From NCBI GenBank assembly GCA_028280715.1, contig JANQLG010000030.1:1-64000 (forward strand): 64,000 nt of DNA, given 5' to 3'. Made by a program: the position numbers and the translations under genes. The stretch comes from Spongiibacteraceae bacterium (GTDB taxonomy: Bacteria > Pseudomonadota > Gammaproteobacteria > Pseudomonadales > Dasaniaceae). Positions 1-9,103 of this stretch are shown here, piece by piece; the first letter of the stretch is position 1, and every line of letters starts with the position of its first letter. The notes under the pieces are model-generated. The model worked only from the letters and a program-made list of their open reading frames with translations. It was not told the DNA's origin and did not search any database.

Positions 1-9
1 TTATTTATA

Positions 10-85
10 TGGTGGAGCTAAGCGGGATCGAACCGCTGACCTCAACACTGCCAGTGTTGCGCTCTCCCAGCTGAGCTATAGCCCC
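10..85 (-). tRNA. tRNA-Ala (anticodon GGC)
   Basis: Read on the minus strand this 76-nt stretch folds as a complete tRNA. The acceptor arm GGGGCTA pairs with TAGCTCC and contains the G3:U70 wobble that identifies alanine tRNAs. The anticodon stem CAACA/TGTTG encloses the loop CTGGCAG, giving anticodon GGC (reads GCC/GCU). The T arm contains GGTTCGATCC, and the 3' CCA is encoded at 10-12. The order tRNA-Ala near gltX is also found in Pseudomonas, as I recall. Further tRNAs may lie just outside the window. Confidence 0.97.
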
Positions 86-123
86 AAAATCTGCCGAAAT
101 CTGCATTGTTTGGAGAGCTGCGC

Positions 124-152
124 ATCATAATGAGAGCGCTCATCAATGTCAA
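124..152 (-). promoter_or_regulatory. sigma70 promoter of the tRNA-Ala transcript
   Basis: On the minus strand a perfect -35 TTGACA (147-152) is followed by a 17-nt spacer and a -10 TATGAT (124-129). A GC-rich stretch GCGCAGC follows the -10, like the discriminators of stringently controlled stable-RNA promoters. Transcription would begin near 117, about 30 nt before the mature tRNA 5' end. Confidence 0.75.
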
Positions 153-194
153 CAACAGCTTTAAAAACTTTTTGATATCAAGTAGTTAGCAGTA

Positions 195-2039
195 TTATCT
201 GTTGCTCTTATCGTACTGGGCAAGTTGCTGCACGTATTCAAGTGCTATTTCCAGGCGGGAATCCTTATCTTCTGTATCTCCAGTACTGATCCGTGCCTGT
301 TGGGTGCGTTCGGCAACTAAAAGCGCTTCAGCAACATCAAAATCTCCTCTATGAGCTGCAGCCATAGCTTCTGAGATCACATCGTCTAACGCATCATGAG
401 CATGTTTGTCATGTTCTTGCAGTTCCGGTGGAACTTCAGGCGGAGTATAGGATTCAGTTTTTCTGCGAATGCTTTCTTTAACCACGGCATCAGGGCGGCG
501 GTTACCGGCCTGCGCCTTCCCTAAATGCTCAAAAGCTTCACGAGTCTCCTGAACGACTTTGTCAGCCGTTTTTGGTTGTTCGTAGGTTTCGAATTCGGAT
601 TGACTGGCTATGATTTGATCCAGCTCTTCCATCAGTTCTTCATCATTCACCAGGGTCTCATCTATTTGTTTTGAAGATGATGCTTTTTCTTTTTCCAATT
701 CACGCCAGCGGATGAAAAAGAATACCGCACCAACAATAGCGACTATTAACAGAATGACTAACGCCCAAACCCTTCCTCCGGAAGAGTCCATTGATTCTGT
801 AGTTGCTAGTTCTGTAGTTTCTGCATCTGCAGTAGCAATTTGCTGCTCCCCATCTCCATCGGCTACAACCTCATCGGCAGGTTCGGTAGATTGCTGGGCA
901 GAACTTGTAGATACAGATGAAGCCTGGTCTCGCCTTTCAATATCAGCACGTAACAGCTCTAGTTCTTTATCCTTTAATAAAATTAACCTTTCAAGCGAAT
1001 CTGCATAGTCTGACTTTTCTATGTTTAGCAGTCGTTGCCGCATAGCTTCATTATCACGCTGCAAACGATCAATTAGTTCATTAGTGGTAGCTAATCGCGC
1101 TTGCAGCTCGGCGATCTCACTGGCTGCTGTACTTACGCCTTCTTCGCTAACACCAGGTGTGACTATGGTGAGACGTTCACTGGTTTGCTCTTGTTGTTCT
1201 ACCGTTAAATCAGGTGTGCCTGGCACGGATTCAGGTTGTTGTGATGGCATTTCACCAGCACTTGGCATATCGCGAGCAACTGACTGAGAAGTTTGTGCAA
1301 CAGTAGCTGGCATTTCTGCATTTTCCGGCAATGTCAGCCTAACTCCAGCCATCAGTCGATTAGGGTCACCATTGATAAATGCACGAGGATTATTTGCCAG
1401 CAACCACTGCATCATCTGTTGCCGGGATACATCAGTCCCACGCACTAATGTGTCAGCAATTTTTGACAGACTATCACCGCTTTGCACACGATAATCGCCA
1501 CTGCCGATGGTTAAGGGCGATGTTTGCTGTCGACGCTCAGTAAGAGCTTGTGGACGAGGTGCAGGCTGTTTGGCTAATTTGGTAACAGGCTCGCTAGCCG
1601 CTGTCGAAACCGGTTTAAACTCAATTGGGTCAAGAAAGACCGTATATTCTCTATAGACAGTTCCCGTTGGCCATTTCAGTTCTATAAGGATATTTAAAAA
1701 AGGCTCATGTACAGGATCAGCGGTGGTAACAGCAATCGCTAATTGACCGTTTCTGATCACTGGCTTTACTCGATAACGCTGAAGTCCCCCGGCCAATTCA
1801 ATCCCTAAATTACGTGCCTCGCGCTGCCCCACGTGACGCACAAGTACTTCATCAGGCGAATAACTTTCCTGGCCATCACTGACCAGAATGATGGCTTCTA
1901 GTGGCTCCCCCAAAAATGAGCTGCTATTAAGTTCTCCCAGCCCCAGCGAAAACGCCGATTGAGCACAGAACAGCATACACAGTGGAAGTAAACGGCTCAG
2001 GAAAGAGCCTATTGTTGATCGCTTCGGGACTCTACACAC
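195..2039 (-). CDS. fimV: FimV/HubP-like inner-membrane protein with LysM domain
   Basis: This 614-residue protein has the layout of the FimV/HubP family, polar hub proteins linked to type IV pilus function. An N-terminal hydrophobic signal is followed by the family's N-terminal domain (SLGLGELNSSSFLGEPLEA, about residues 31-49). A LysM-like peptidoglycan-binding segment begins at YRVQSGDSLSKIADTL (about 183-198). A coiled coil spans about 305-375, and one membrane helix about 425-445 is followed by an acidic cytoplasmic tail. The tail is short: the protein is well below the roughly 900 residues of Pseudomonas FimV, and I see no clear C-terminal TPR/FimV-C domain. The start is a GTG without a clear Shine-Dalgarno sequence, so the N-terminus is uncertain. 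pilS/pilR occur elsewhere in the window. Confidence 0.85.
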   Translation of the reverse strand: MCRVPKRSTIGSFLSRLLPLCMLFCAQSAFSLGLGELNSSSFLGEPLEAIILVSDGQESYSPDEVLVRHVGQREARNLGIELAGGLQRYRVKPVIRNGQLAIAVTTADPVHEPFLNILIELKWPTGTVYREYTVFLDPIEFKPVSTAASEPVTKLAKQPAPRPQALTERRQQTSPLTIGSGDYRVQSGDSLSKIADTLVRGTDVSRQQMMQWLLANNPRAFINGDPNRLMAGVRLTLPENAEMPATVAQTSQSVARDMPSAGEMPSQQPESVPGTPDLTVEQQEQTSERLTIVTPGVSEEGVSTAASEIAELQARLATTNELIDRLQRDNEAMRQRLLNIEKSDYADSLERLILLKDKELELLRADIERRDQASSVSTSSAQQSTEPADEVVADGDGEQQIATADAETTELATTESMDSSGGRVWALVILLIVAIVGAVFFFIRWRELEKEKASSSKQIDETLVNDEELMEELDQIIASQSEFETYEQPKTADKVVQETREAFEHLGKAQAGNRRPDAVVKESIRRKTESYTPPEVPPELQEHDKHAHDALDDVISEAMAAAHRGDFDVAEALLVAERTQQARISTGDTEDKDSRLEIALEYVQQLAQYDKSNR

Positions 2040-2222
2040 GATAATCGGTCAGATTCCTTGTATTAAGTTGCATCCCTAATGGAGATGAATAATTGAACTT
2101 GTATTTAATATAGCTCACAAAGCCTCAGTAACAGTATGAAATTACACCATTTTTTGATTTATTAAAATCGATTTGTATGTGAGTTGTACTACCGAACAGC
2201 AATACTCTGCATTTTATATTGG

Positions 2223-3704
2223 CTAATCGAGCTGAGAGTAGGCTTTTTCCAGTTTTTTCAGTTTTTTCTTGCTGACACCACCGAGCAAATCTAATGCATA
2301 GCGGATACGAGCTCGACTCAAATCGGGGCCAAGAATAGCCATTGAATCGATCACCGATATCGAAGCTGTAGTACCTGCAATAGCAATAAACAGGGGAGCA
2401 AAAAAGTCTTTAACCTTCACTCCCATACTATCTGCTACCGTTTTCATAGCGGCAAAAATAGCATCGCGCTCCCAATTTCTTAGAGACTCTAATTTCCACA
2501 AGGCAAATTGCAATGCCTCTGTTAATGCCTCATCTTTTAGTGTCAGCCCTGTAAAGCTTTCTGCTTTTATCGGCATCATCCCGGAAGCAAAAAAGGCAGT
2601 AAGAGGAATAAAGTCACTCAAGGTTTCGATGCGTTGTTGCGCGTGGGGCAATATTTGCATCATATAATCTTTATTCAATGCCCATTGCTGCAGACGCTCT
2701 GCCAATTGTTCCTGGCTGAGATCTTCGCGAATCCACAGGCCATTCAGCCAGCTAAGTTTTTCTACATCGAAAATCGGGCCGCCCAGGCTAACTCGCTGAA
2801 TATCGAATTGCTCCAGCATTTCCTGCAGGCTGAATTTTTCTCGTTCATCAGGCATAGACCATCCCATACGCCCTAGATAGTTGACCAAAGCTTCAGGCAG
2901 ATAACCCATACGCTGGTAATAGAGAATACTAGTTGGGTTCTTGCGCTTACTGAGTTTTGATTTGTCAGGGTTGCGCAGTAGCGGCAGATGACAAAGCTGA
3001 GGCATATCCCAACCAAAGTATTCATAGAGCAATTTATGTTTTGGCGCAGAATTGATCCACTCTTCACCGCGTAAAACGTGGGTAATCTGCATCAGGTGAT
3101 CATCTACCACATTAGCTAGGTGGTATGTGGGCATGCCATCAGACTTGAGAAGTATTTGCGCATCGACCAAGGCCCAATCCAATTCCATAGTGCCACGCAG
3201 CATGTCTTCAATCTCGACTTTGCCATCAACCGGCACCTTCATTCTAATCACATAAGGAGCATTGGCAGCTTCGCGCTTTGCTACTTCATCCTTAGGTAAT
3301 TCCAAATCATAAGGTTTTAGCGCTCGATTGATGCCCTGCTCTTTTAAACCTTGACGCAGAGCATCCAGCTCCTCTGTAGTGCGATAGCAACGAAAGGCAT
3401 GCCCCTTCTCTATTAATCGCTCAGCGTACTCTTTATAAATTTCTTTACGTTCACTTTGTCGGTAGGGGCCAAATTCACCACCTACATCTGGGCCTTCATC
3501 CCAATCGAGCCCCATCCAGCGCAGCGAATCAAAGATGGCCTGCTCTGACTCAGCGGTAGAACGGCCCTGGTCGGTATCCTCAATACGAAGTACAAACTTC
3601 CCTTCCTGCTGACGGGCAAAACAAAGGTTAAACAGGGCAATGTAGGCCGTGCCAACATGAGGGTCACCGGTTGGAGATGGTGCAATACGAGTACGAATGG
3701 TCAT
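2223..3704 (-). CDS. gltX: glutamyl-tRNA synthetase
   Basis: Class I aminoacyl-tRNA synthetase that charges tRNA-Glu in the cytoplasm. The 493-residue length fits the family. The HIGH-like motif appears as [12 protein letters not shown] near residue 10 and the KMSKS-like motif as [10 protein letters not shown] near residue 250. The catalytic Rossmann fold is followed by the C-terminal helical anticodon-binding region. The start ATG lies just after the upstream intergenic region and no earlier in-frame start is needed. It is co-directional with fimV and the tRNA-Ala, separated from fimV by 183 nt with no gene. The family assignment is secure. Discriminating versus non-discriminating charging cannot be read from the sequence by eye. 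Confidence 0.97.
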   Translation of the reverse strand: MTIRTRIAPSPTGDPHVGTAYIALFNLCFARQQEGKFVLRIEDTDQGRSTAESEQAIFDSLRWMGLDWDEGPDVGGEFGPYRQSERKEIYKEYAERLIEKGHAFRCYRTTEELDALRQGLKEQGINRALKPYDLELPKDEVAKREAANAPYVIRMKVPVDGKVEIEDMLRGTMELDWALVDAQILLKSDGMPTYHLANVVDDHLMQITHVLRGEEWINSAPKHKLLYEYFGWDMPQLCHLPLLRNPDKSKLSKRKNPTSILYYQRMGYLPEALVNYLGRMGWSMPDEREKFSLQEMLEQFDIQRVSLGGPIFDVEKLSWLNGLWIREDLSQEQLAERLQQWALNKDYMMQILPHAQQRIETLSDFIPLTAFFASGMMPIKAESFTGLTLKDEALTEALQFALWKLESLRNWERDAIFAAMKTVADSMGVKVKDFFAPLFIAIAGTTASISVIDSMAILGPDLSRARIRYALDLLGGVSKKKLKKLEKAYSQLD

Positions 3705-4048
3705 TAAATTAGAGAAATTCCCAAATACCTAAAAACGAGGCGGTGATTATACGTTTCAGACTAGGTTTTCTCACCTACTAGCTTTAAAAAAATTGTGTAG
3801 ATCGCAATTTGATCTATTCCCTTCATTGCGTTTATAAGCCCTAGCTCATATTTTAGCGATACTGTTTCTGATCTAAGTTCTGCTTAATGGGCAACGAACT
3901 AAACATATCAAAGTGATTCAAGTCACAACTTACAAATAGAAAGTAAATTTTGTAGAACACGTCATAGTTCAAGCGAATCTTGACAGTATGATATGGCCAA
4001 TGAATTAACCAGCTTACTGGTCCTGACTGTAGATTCTTGGTGGTATAT
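3705..4048. other. intergenic region between divergent gltX and lipoprotein gene
   Basis: This 344-nt gap should hold the divergent promoters of gltX (minus) and the lipoprotein gene (plus). A plus-strand TTGACA at 3980-3985 is followed 17 nt later by AATTAA (4003-4008). It is a possible but weak -10, about 40 nt before the lipoprotein ATG. No other gene or RNA element is evident. Confidence 0.4.
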
Positions 4049-5860
4049 ATGAAGTTGCTAAAACAGTTTTTTTTAATAGCAATCACTACTTTTGTACTTT
4101 CAGCTTGCGGTGGTGGCGGCAGCTCCGATGATACAGGTGATAGCGGCTCCAGCAATACTCAACAGCAGCAGCCAAATGACCCTGTTACTGAAGAACCCAG
4201 CGCTCCTGAAACGCCCGCTGAACCAGAACCCGAATCTCCCAGCGTTGTATCTGCTAAAGGAATGGGGGTAAAAGGACCTCTCGCTAATGCAGTCGTATCT
4301 GTTTATAAAATTGATACCAGCGAAGCCGGCTTTAAAGGCGAATTAATTGCTGAAGGCATTACCGACGAAAATGCAGCATTACTACTTGATGTTGAAACTC
4401 AATACTTAACAGAACCGTTATTTATCTTTGAATATACACTCGGAAAAGAATTAGATGATTCAGCACCGGTTATTCCTGTTCTTAGCACTGTAGTCACTTC
4501 GCAACAACTATTGGAAAACACTCCAGTTTACGCGACACCTTTAACCACCTTGATCATTGAGCTTGCCATTCTTGAAGCAGGTCAAAACAGTTCTATTCAA
4601 TCTTTCAATGATGCCTTATCTGCAACAACCGAAATGGTTAAAGCCACTTATGGCCTCGGCTTGCTGGATAGTGGCATTGACCCCTTTACCAGTGCACCAG
4701 TACTAACAGCCAATACCGATCAAGCTGACTCACTAGCCTATCGTACGGTTATTGAAGTATTTGCCGCTGTAATGGATGAGGTTAAAACCCAAATCACTAA
4801 CAATGGTGACAATGTTGCGCCTATGCAGTTATTAATTGCGACTGCCAAAGACTTATCGGATGGATCTTTGAATGGTGCCGTTGATGGCGAGGTGATTACT
4901 GAGTTTGCCTCTCTAAGCACGGCTGAACTACAAAGCATCTTAACGTCTGATCCCAGTAGCTTGAATATTCCGAATTCAGATACTCCCATTACTGAATTAA
5001 ATCAGATTATAGCTGACGAAATATCCCAACTGGCTACAGACGTAACGCCACAACCTTTGGCAAGACCAAACCCAGTGCAAATAGCTATCGTTTATGATGT
5101 TGATCCGCAGCCGGCACCAGCACCTACTCCTGATCCAGAGCCAACACCTAGCCCTGATCCGGAACCGGTTCCCGCTCCTGCTCCTGACCCAGATCCAGCA
5201 CCTGCCCCCGACCCAGAGCCTGATCCACAGCCTGAACCTGTAGCTCCTTCGGTTAGTTTGGTTAGCCCTGGCAGCAACAATAGCAGTATTACTGAAGGAG
5301 AAATACTTGAGGTTATCGTGGATGCTATTGATCAGGATGGCGACATTGAATCATGCTCCCTCTCACTAAATGGACAGTTGGTCCGCGCTGAAAACAGTGC
5401 GCCATATACATGGGGTACAGCCAATTCTGCTGACGACCAAATTAAACAAGGTCTACCTCAGGGGCAACACGAAATCAGCGTGACATGTCTTGATAACGAT
5501 GGCTTATCAGGAACAGTACAACTGAATGTAGCGGTCAACGCCCCAACACCACCCCCTGAGCCCGAACCAACGACCTTCTCACTAACCCTAAACTGGAATG
5601 CCCCCACCCAACGTGAAGATGGTTCTGCGCTAGCTATGACGGAGATCGGTGGTTACGAAATCTACTACTTCCTGCAAGGAACACCACAAGATCAAGGCAC
5701 CAGTATTGATGTCCCAGCTATGGACGGTAATGGTCAATATACTACGAGTTACAACTTGGAATTGGACCAGCCTGGCAGCTATGTTTTTGCTATTTCAACC
5801 TACGATGTTAATGGTATTTACAGCCAGATATCCGATGAAGTGGTTGTTGATATTCAATAA
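4049..5860 (+). CDS. large lipoprotein with Pro-rich linker, Ig-like and FN3-like modules
   Basis: I do not recognise a named family. Starting at ATG 4049 (603 residues), the protein has a typical lipoprotein signal ending in the lipobox LSAC, followed by Gly/Ser and acidic-Pro segments, so it is probably anchored to the outer membrane. Residues about 70-350 form a mixed alpha/beta region beginning GPLANAVVSVYKIDTS. A linker of repeated P-x-P (PDPEPTPSPDPEPVPAPAPD and on) spans roughly 350-400. An Ig-like domain follows (VSLVSPGSNNSSITEGE). The last ~94 residues form an FN3-like module containing QREDGS and EIGGYEIYYF, nearly shared with the next gene. A TTG 12 nt upstream is an alternative start. 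Surface or periplasmic binding is an inference only. Confidence 0.75.
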   Translation: MKLLKQFFLIAITTFVLSACGGGGSSDDTGDSGSSNTQQQQPNDPVTEEPSAPETPAEPEPESPSVVSAKGMGVKGPLANAVVSVYKIDTSEAGFKGELIAEGITDENAALLLDVETQYLTEPLFIFEYTLGKELDDSAPVIPVLSTVVTSQQLLENTPVYATPLTTLIIELAILEAGQNSSIQSFNDALSATTEMVKATYGLGLLDSGIDPFTSAPVLTANTDQADSLAYRTVIEVFAAVMDEVKTQITNNGDNVAPMQLLIATAKDLSDGSLNGAVDGEVITEFASLSTAELQSILTSDPSSLNIPNSDTPITELNQIIADEISQLATDVTPQPLARPNPVQIAIVYDVDPQPAPAPTPDPEPTPSPDPEPVPAPAPDPDPAPAPDPEPDPQPEPVAPSVSLVSPGSNNSSITEGEILEVIVDAIDQDGDIESCSLSLNGQLVRAENSAPYTWGTANSADDQIKQGLPQGQHEISVTCLDNDGLSGTVQLNVAVNAPTPPPEPEPTTFSLTLNWNAPTQREDGSALAMTEIGGYEIYYFLQGTPQDQGTSIDVPAMDGNGQYTTSYNLELDQPGSYVFAISTYDVNGIYSQISDEVVVDIQ

Positions 5861-5892
5861 GCAAACAAAACACTAATAACCTCACACCCCGT

Positions 5893-5926
5893 AGCCACTT
5901 GATCTCAGTTCCATGGTGAAGTGGCT
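5893..5926. terminator. possible hairpin after lipoprotein gene
   Basis: AGCCACTT (5893-5900) is complementary to AAGTGGCT (5919-5926) with an 18-nt loop. No T-run follows, so it may be an RNA 3'-end hairpin rather than a classical intrinsic terminator. Confidence 0.3.
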
Positions 5927-6050
5927 CACAACTTAGTCATAGCACTAAGAAATTATTGGTAGACCCGTTGTATTCAAGGCTATTCTAGTTATCATTAAGA
6001 TGGTGGATGTTTTTAAGCACGATACTGAATAATACGGAATCAAGAGCAGG

Positions 6051-6542
6051 GTGAACACATTGCCTCCCCTAACCAAGATACTATCAAAGATACTATCAAT
6101 AGTTATTGCAGCCATTACCCTGTCCGCCTGTGGAGGCGGAGGTGGTGGCGGCTCTAGTGATTCCACCAGCCAATCTGCAAATAATAACTCTTCCCAATCG
6201 GAAACTTTCCCGGCGCCTCAAGAGCCACCTCCCGATCAAGAGCCTGCAACTAAGACCATCGATATCACCTTGTCCTGGAATATCCCCACACAGCGAGAAG
6301 ATGGCAGCGGGTTAGATCTGACTGAAATTGGCGGCTACGAAATCTATTATTTTCTGGAAGGCAGCACTGAGGGCGAAGGTGAAACGGTGAACATACCTGC
6401 GGTTGACAATAATAACCAATATGTCACCAGCCACGACGTCCAATTGAACCAAACAGGTAGCTACGTTTTTGCCATTTCTACCTATGACACTAATAATGTC
6501 TACAGCGTCATATCCGAACCTGTCACCGTCGATATTCAATAA
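6051..6542 (+). CDS. small lipoprotein carrying only the FN3-like module
   Basis: This 163-residue lipoprotein has a signal peptide and lipobox (ITLSACGGGG), a short Ser/Pro/Glu linker and a C-terminal domain of about 94 residues. By eye, that domain is identical at about 58 of 94 positions to the end of the preceding 603-residue lipoprotein; both contain PTQREDGS, TEIGGYEIYYFL and GSYVFAISTYD and end VDIQ. It looks like a partial duplication that kept only the anchor and the terminal module. The start is GTG 6051, and no in-frame ATG precedes the signal peptide. The module resembles fibronectin type III domains, but I cannot name a ligand. Confidence 0.75.
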   Translation: MNTLPPLTKILSKILSIVIAAITLSACGGGGGGGSSDSTSQSANNNSSQSETFPAPQEPPPDQEPATKTIDITLSWNIPTQREDGSGLDLTEIGGYEIYYFLEGSTEGEGETVNIPAVDNNNQYVTSHDVQLNQTGSYVFAISTYDTNNVYSVISEPVTVDIQ

Positions 6543-6612
6543 CTGATCTGCGCTTTACATGCGCCTAAAGCCCTAATTCCGACCATTCAACAATCAAAGC
6601 CTCTTTCCACAC

Positions 6613-6636
6613 TCGATTTAAAAAAATCGATTTTTT
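6613..6636 (+). terminator. weak A/T-rich intrinsic terminator
   Basis: TCGATTT (6613-6619) and AAATCGA (6624-6630) form a short stem over an A-rich loop, followed by TTTTTT (6631-6636). The stem is weak and AT-rich, but the geometry fits transcription ending after the small lipoprotein gene. Confidence 0.4.
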
Positions 6637-6665
6637 CTCTTGCCTATCCCGCAAAAACAACTATG

Positions 6666-6681
6666 CTGTATAATCATACAG
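6666..6681. promoter_or_regulatory. LexA-type SOS box
   Basis: CTGTATAATCATACAG matches the LexA consensus CTGT-N8-ACAG exactly in both half sites. A TATAAT hexamer (6669-6674) lies inside the box, so LexA would cover the -10 element of a plus-strand promoter; no good -35 is visible. The nearest downstream reading frames are the 31-codon ORF at 6702 and the 88-residue gene at 6807. Confidence 0.7.
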
Positions 6682-6701
6682 TACTGATTATTAATACAGA
6701 C

Positions 6702-6797
6702 ATGAATATGAATACAGTGACAGTACTTAGATCCAAGCAATATCAAGCACTTGAAACAGAAATAAAATCCAAAAGATCAGGATTGAAATTTAATTAG
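6702..6797 (+). CDS. possible 31-residue SOS-controlled leader peptide or small protein
   Basis: ATG 6702 opens a 31-codon frame reading MNMNTVTVLRSKQYQ and ending at TAG 6795-6797. It begins 21 nt after the LexA-type box. It is mildly basic and hydrophilic with no membrane segment, so it is not a TisB-type toxin. Its stop codon sits in the Shine-Dalgarno region (TTAGGAG) of the 88-residue gene, which would allow translational coupling. It has no clear Shine-Dalgarno sequence of its own. Coding status is unproven. Confidence 0.35.
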   Translation: MNMNTVTVLRSKQYQALETEIKSKRSGLKFN

Positions 6798-6806
6798 GAG
6801 CTAACA

Positions 6807-7073
6807 ATGTCAGCAACAGCCTTAACTATCAGAGAACACAGCAATCACCGCGTATTCACACAAGTAGACTACCGTCAATTTCGCCAACATCTGGCTGACT
6901 TCCAGACCACCACCATTAAAGGCCAGGGGTTTGAAACAGTGATTTACGATAAATCTGGGGATATTCAAGCCATTGTGCATGCAGCCTCTATTGACACAAA
7001 TGGCCGTTGTTTTCCTGCTGAATACTTCATTAGGAGTGAGGCGCTCCCTTTAAAATGGTCTTTGGCGGCCTGA
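6807..7073 (+). CDS. 88-residue protein of unknown function, putative SOS member
   Basis: A strong Shine-Dalgarno TAGGAG ends 6 nt before ATG 6807, so translation is well supported. The protein (MSATALTIREHSNHRVFTQV...) has no signal peptide, no membrane helix and no motif that I recognise. It is soluble and His/Gln-rich in its N-terminal half. It lies downstream of a consensus LexA-type box, with only the 31-codon ORF between. This suggests DNA-damage induction, and possible roles such as a division inhibitor or repair accessory are speculation. It does not resemble SulA, UmuD, ImuA or RecX. Confidence 0.6.
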   Translation: MSATALTIREHSNHRVFTQVDYRQFRQHLADFQTTTIKGQGFETVIYDKSGDIQAIVHAASIDTNGRCFPAEYFIRSEALPLKWSLAA

Positions 7074-7243
7074 TGTTTTTCTTCCAGGTATTACCCCTTC
7101 CACTCTTTTCTTTCTCCCTCTCCTTCCAGGGCTAATTTTCTCAAGGATGAGAAGTTTTAGCTAAAGACTCATTCGGGCCTATCCGAACTCACTGTCTTCC
7201 ATGCTATGATGCGCTACTTTTTAATTTAGCCAATTGCTGCTTT

Positions 7244-7528
7244 ATGTACGTTTTTTCCGTCAACGCAACAACCGCAAAAGATTTCGATGCCTTTCACACA
7301 GGTGATGAGGTTCCTTTTATTGTCTATATCAATTTTAAAGACCTGTTTGGTGCAGAACAGTTGTGCCACCTTTATTTACTGCAACAGGGATTCAACAAAC
7401 CAGTCATAGAAAAACGCAAGTTGATTGACAAAAAATTCCTACAAAACCCCAAACTTGTTGAGGCCGATAAAGCACTAAAAGAGGCATTGGATAGTGGCTA
7501 TTCCATTCAAATTTTCTCTGCTCATTAA
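7244..7528 (+). CDS. 94-residue hypothetical cytoplasmic protein
   Basis: The protein MYVFSVNATTAKDFDAFHTG... has no signal peptide or membrane helix, and I do not recognise the family. The composition looks like that of a folded soluble protein: a hydrophobic N-terminal beta-rich half (VPFIVYINFKDLFGAEQL) and a basic helical C-terminal half. The Shine-Dalgarno sequence before ATG 7244 is poor, and the 170-nt upstream gap contains TATGAT (7204-7209) as a possible -10. It is 64 nt upstream of yejK in the same direction and might be cotranscribed. Confidence 0.5.
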   Translation: MYVFSVNATTAKDFDAFHTGDEVPFIVYINFKDLFGAEQLCHLYLLQQGFNKPVIEKRKLIDKKFLQNPKLVEADKALKEALDSGYSIQIFSAH

Positions 7529-7592
7529 TTATCCAAGAGACACCACACAACAGATCTAACAAAAATCATTAAAACTTCCCAATTATTATTCT

Positions 7593-8609
7593 ATGAGTCT
7601 TAAACACAGCATTATTCATCACATAGCACGCCCGGTTCCTGGCGGCGATATCGAGGTCACACTTAAATCCACAGAAAATGACACTCAGGGTCCGATTTTC
7701 TCTCTGTTTGAACAATTAAAACAAAGCTTTCAACGCAGTAGTCAGCGGCAATATGGACACTTTGATCAGGAAAATAGCTCTAACCCCTTACCTGGATGGT
7801 TAAAGGATCAAGCCGAAGGTAAATCATCATTTCTCAGCAATAGCGAGCGAATTATTGGGCATTTAGAACGAGCCATGGAATCGCATCAGGAAGCATTTAG
7901 CGCCCATATTCTGATAGCACAAGAGATGGTAATGGACCAGGCACAGTTTTACCTGTTTTGGATTAATCATACCGAGGCCAGTCACATTGACTCCAATCTT
8001 GAAGTCGGCATTAACCAATTTATCGACTGTAACAAAATGCAATACAGCCTGCGCTTATTTCTTGATGAATGGCTTGAGTATGACTCGCAAAAATATCTAT
8101 CCATTATTACCCACCGCGGTAATAAAAAACTCTCCGATGCTTTTACTGATTTCAGCGGTTTCACACAGGGGCTTGACTTAAAAGAGGACACTCAGGAGTT
8201 TCTCGGCATCGTCGATGATTACATCGGATCAGTGCCTGAAGAACAGGTACAGGATTACAAAAACAAAATTATTGATTACTGTGTTGAACAGGACAGACAT
8301 GGCGAACCCGTTATGGTTGACGACCTATCACAGCAACTCAATGAGTCTTCACCAACGCAATTTGCCCAATTTGTCACTGAACACCAACAATCGCCAAAAA
8401 GTGAGATATACACAGATAGAAACAGCTTGAAACGCTATGTTCGCTATTTTGGTCGTGATAACCAAATGAGTATCAGCTTTTCGGCCGACATGTATGGTCA
8501 GGATATTATTTATGACCCGAATACAGACACACTAACACTTAAAAGAATTCCAAAATCACTCAAGCGACAGCTACTCAATCCTTCATCCGCTCATTCCTCA
8601 AAAGATTAA
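7593..8609 (+). CDS. yejK: nucleoid-associated protein YejK/NdpA
   Basis: The 338-residue length matches E. coli YejK (about 335). Family features include the N-terminal IIHHIARP segment and the C-terminal block LKRYVRYFGRDNQMSISFSA followed by IIYDPNTDTLTLKRIP. The family binds DNA and associates with the nucleoid; its biochemical role is still poorly defined. The ATG at 7593 has no strong Shine-Dalgarno sequence. The C-terminus has a short Ser-rich extension. Confidence 0.9.
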   Translation: MSLKHSIIHHIARPVPGGDIEVTLKSTENDTQGPIFSLFEQLKQSFQRSSQRQYGHFDQENSSNPLPGWLKDQAEGKSSFLSNSERIIGHLERAMESHQEAFSAHILIAQEMVMDQAQFYLFWINHTEASHIDSNLEVGINQFIDCNKMQYSLRLFLDEWLEYDSQKYLSIITHRGNKKLSDAFTDFSGFTQGLDLKEDTQEFLGIVDDYIGSVPEEQVQDYKNKIIDYCVEQDRHGEPVMVDDLSQQLNESSPTQFAQFVTEHQQSPKSEIYTDRNSLKRYVRYFGRDNQMSISFSADMYGQDIIYDPNTDTLTLKRIPKSLKRQLLNPSSAHSSKD

Positions 8610-8692
8610 TTTTGTTTTAGCAAGGCTGCCTCAATGAAGTTTGTGCTATATATAGAAGGATAAATAGAAAAATAGCGCATAAGGCTAGAGTG

Positions 8693-9103
8693 ATGGAAGA
8701 TATTTGGGTATCAGACATTATGACCAAAGAGGTGACAACCTGTCATCCGAGAACGCTATTAACCGAAGTTGTGACTCAGCTGCACACGCACTTGTTTTCA
8801 TGCCTGGTTATCGTTGAAGATAAAAAACCCATTGGCATTATCACGGAAAGAGATATGGTCACGATACTGGCCGATATGCTGGAAGATGTCAGCTGGGATT
8901 CACTGTCTGTTGAAAACTTTATGACGACTCCCGTTGTCTCCCTCTATGAAGACCATACGCTGTTAGAAGCAGTCGAGATTATTCGCAGCGAAGGCATTCG
9001 ACATGCTCCCGTGATTAATCAAACGGGGGAACTAACCGGTTTATTAACCCAGACAGATATCATTAACGGCTACCATAATATGTTGTCAGCCAAAGACATC
9101 TAG
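8693..9103 (+). CDS. tandem CBS-domain protein
   Basis: Two CBS domains make up the whole protein (about 136 residues). The first reads VSDIMTKEVTTCHPRTLLTE...GIITERDMV and the second VENFMTTPVVSLYEDHTLLEAVEIIRS...GLLTQTDII. Such stand-alone CBS pairs bind adenine nucleotides and regulate a partner, which cannot be named from context. GTG 8690 directly precedes ATG 8693 and either could be used. The gene converges on the DUF3301 gene, and its TAG stop forms one end of a perfect palindrome. Confidence 0.88.
   Translation: MEDIWVSDIMTKEVTTCHPRTLLTEVVTQLHTHLFSCLVIVEDKKPIGIITERDMVTILADMLEDVSWDSLSVENFMTTPVVSLYEDHTLLEAVEIIRSEGIRHAPVINQTGELTGLLTQTDIINGYHNMLSAKDI

Noticed and set aside
5092-5280. 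Gly/Ser-repeat antisense frame within the large lipoprotein gene
   Set aside because: It mirrors the Pro-rich linker on the coding strand and has no ribosome site.
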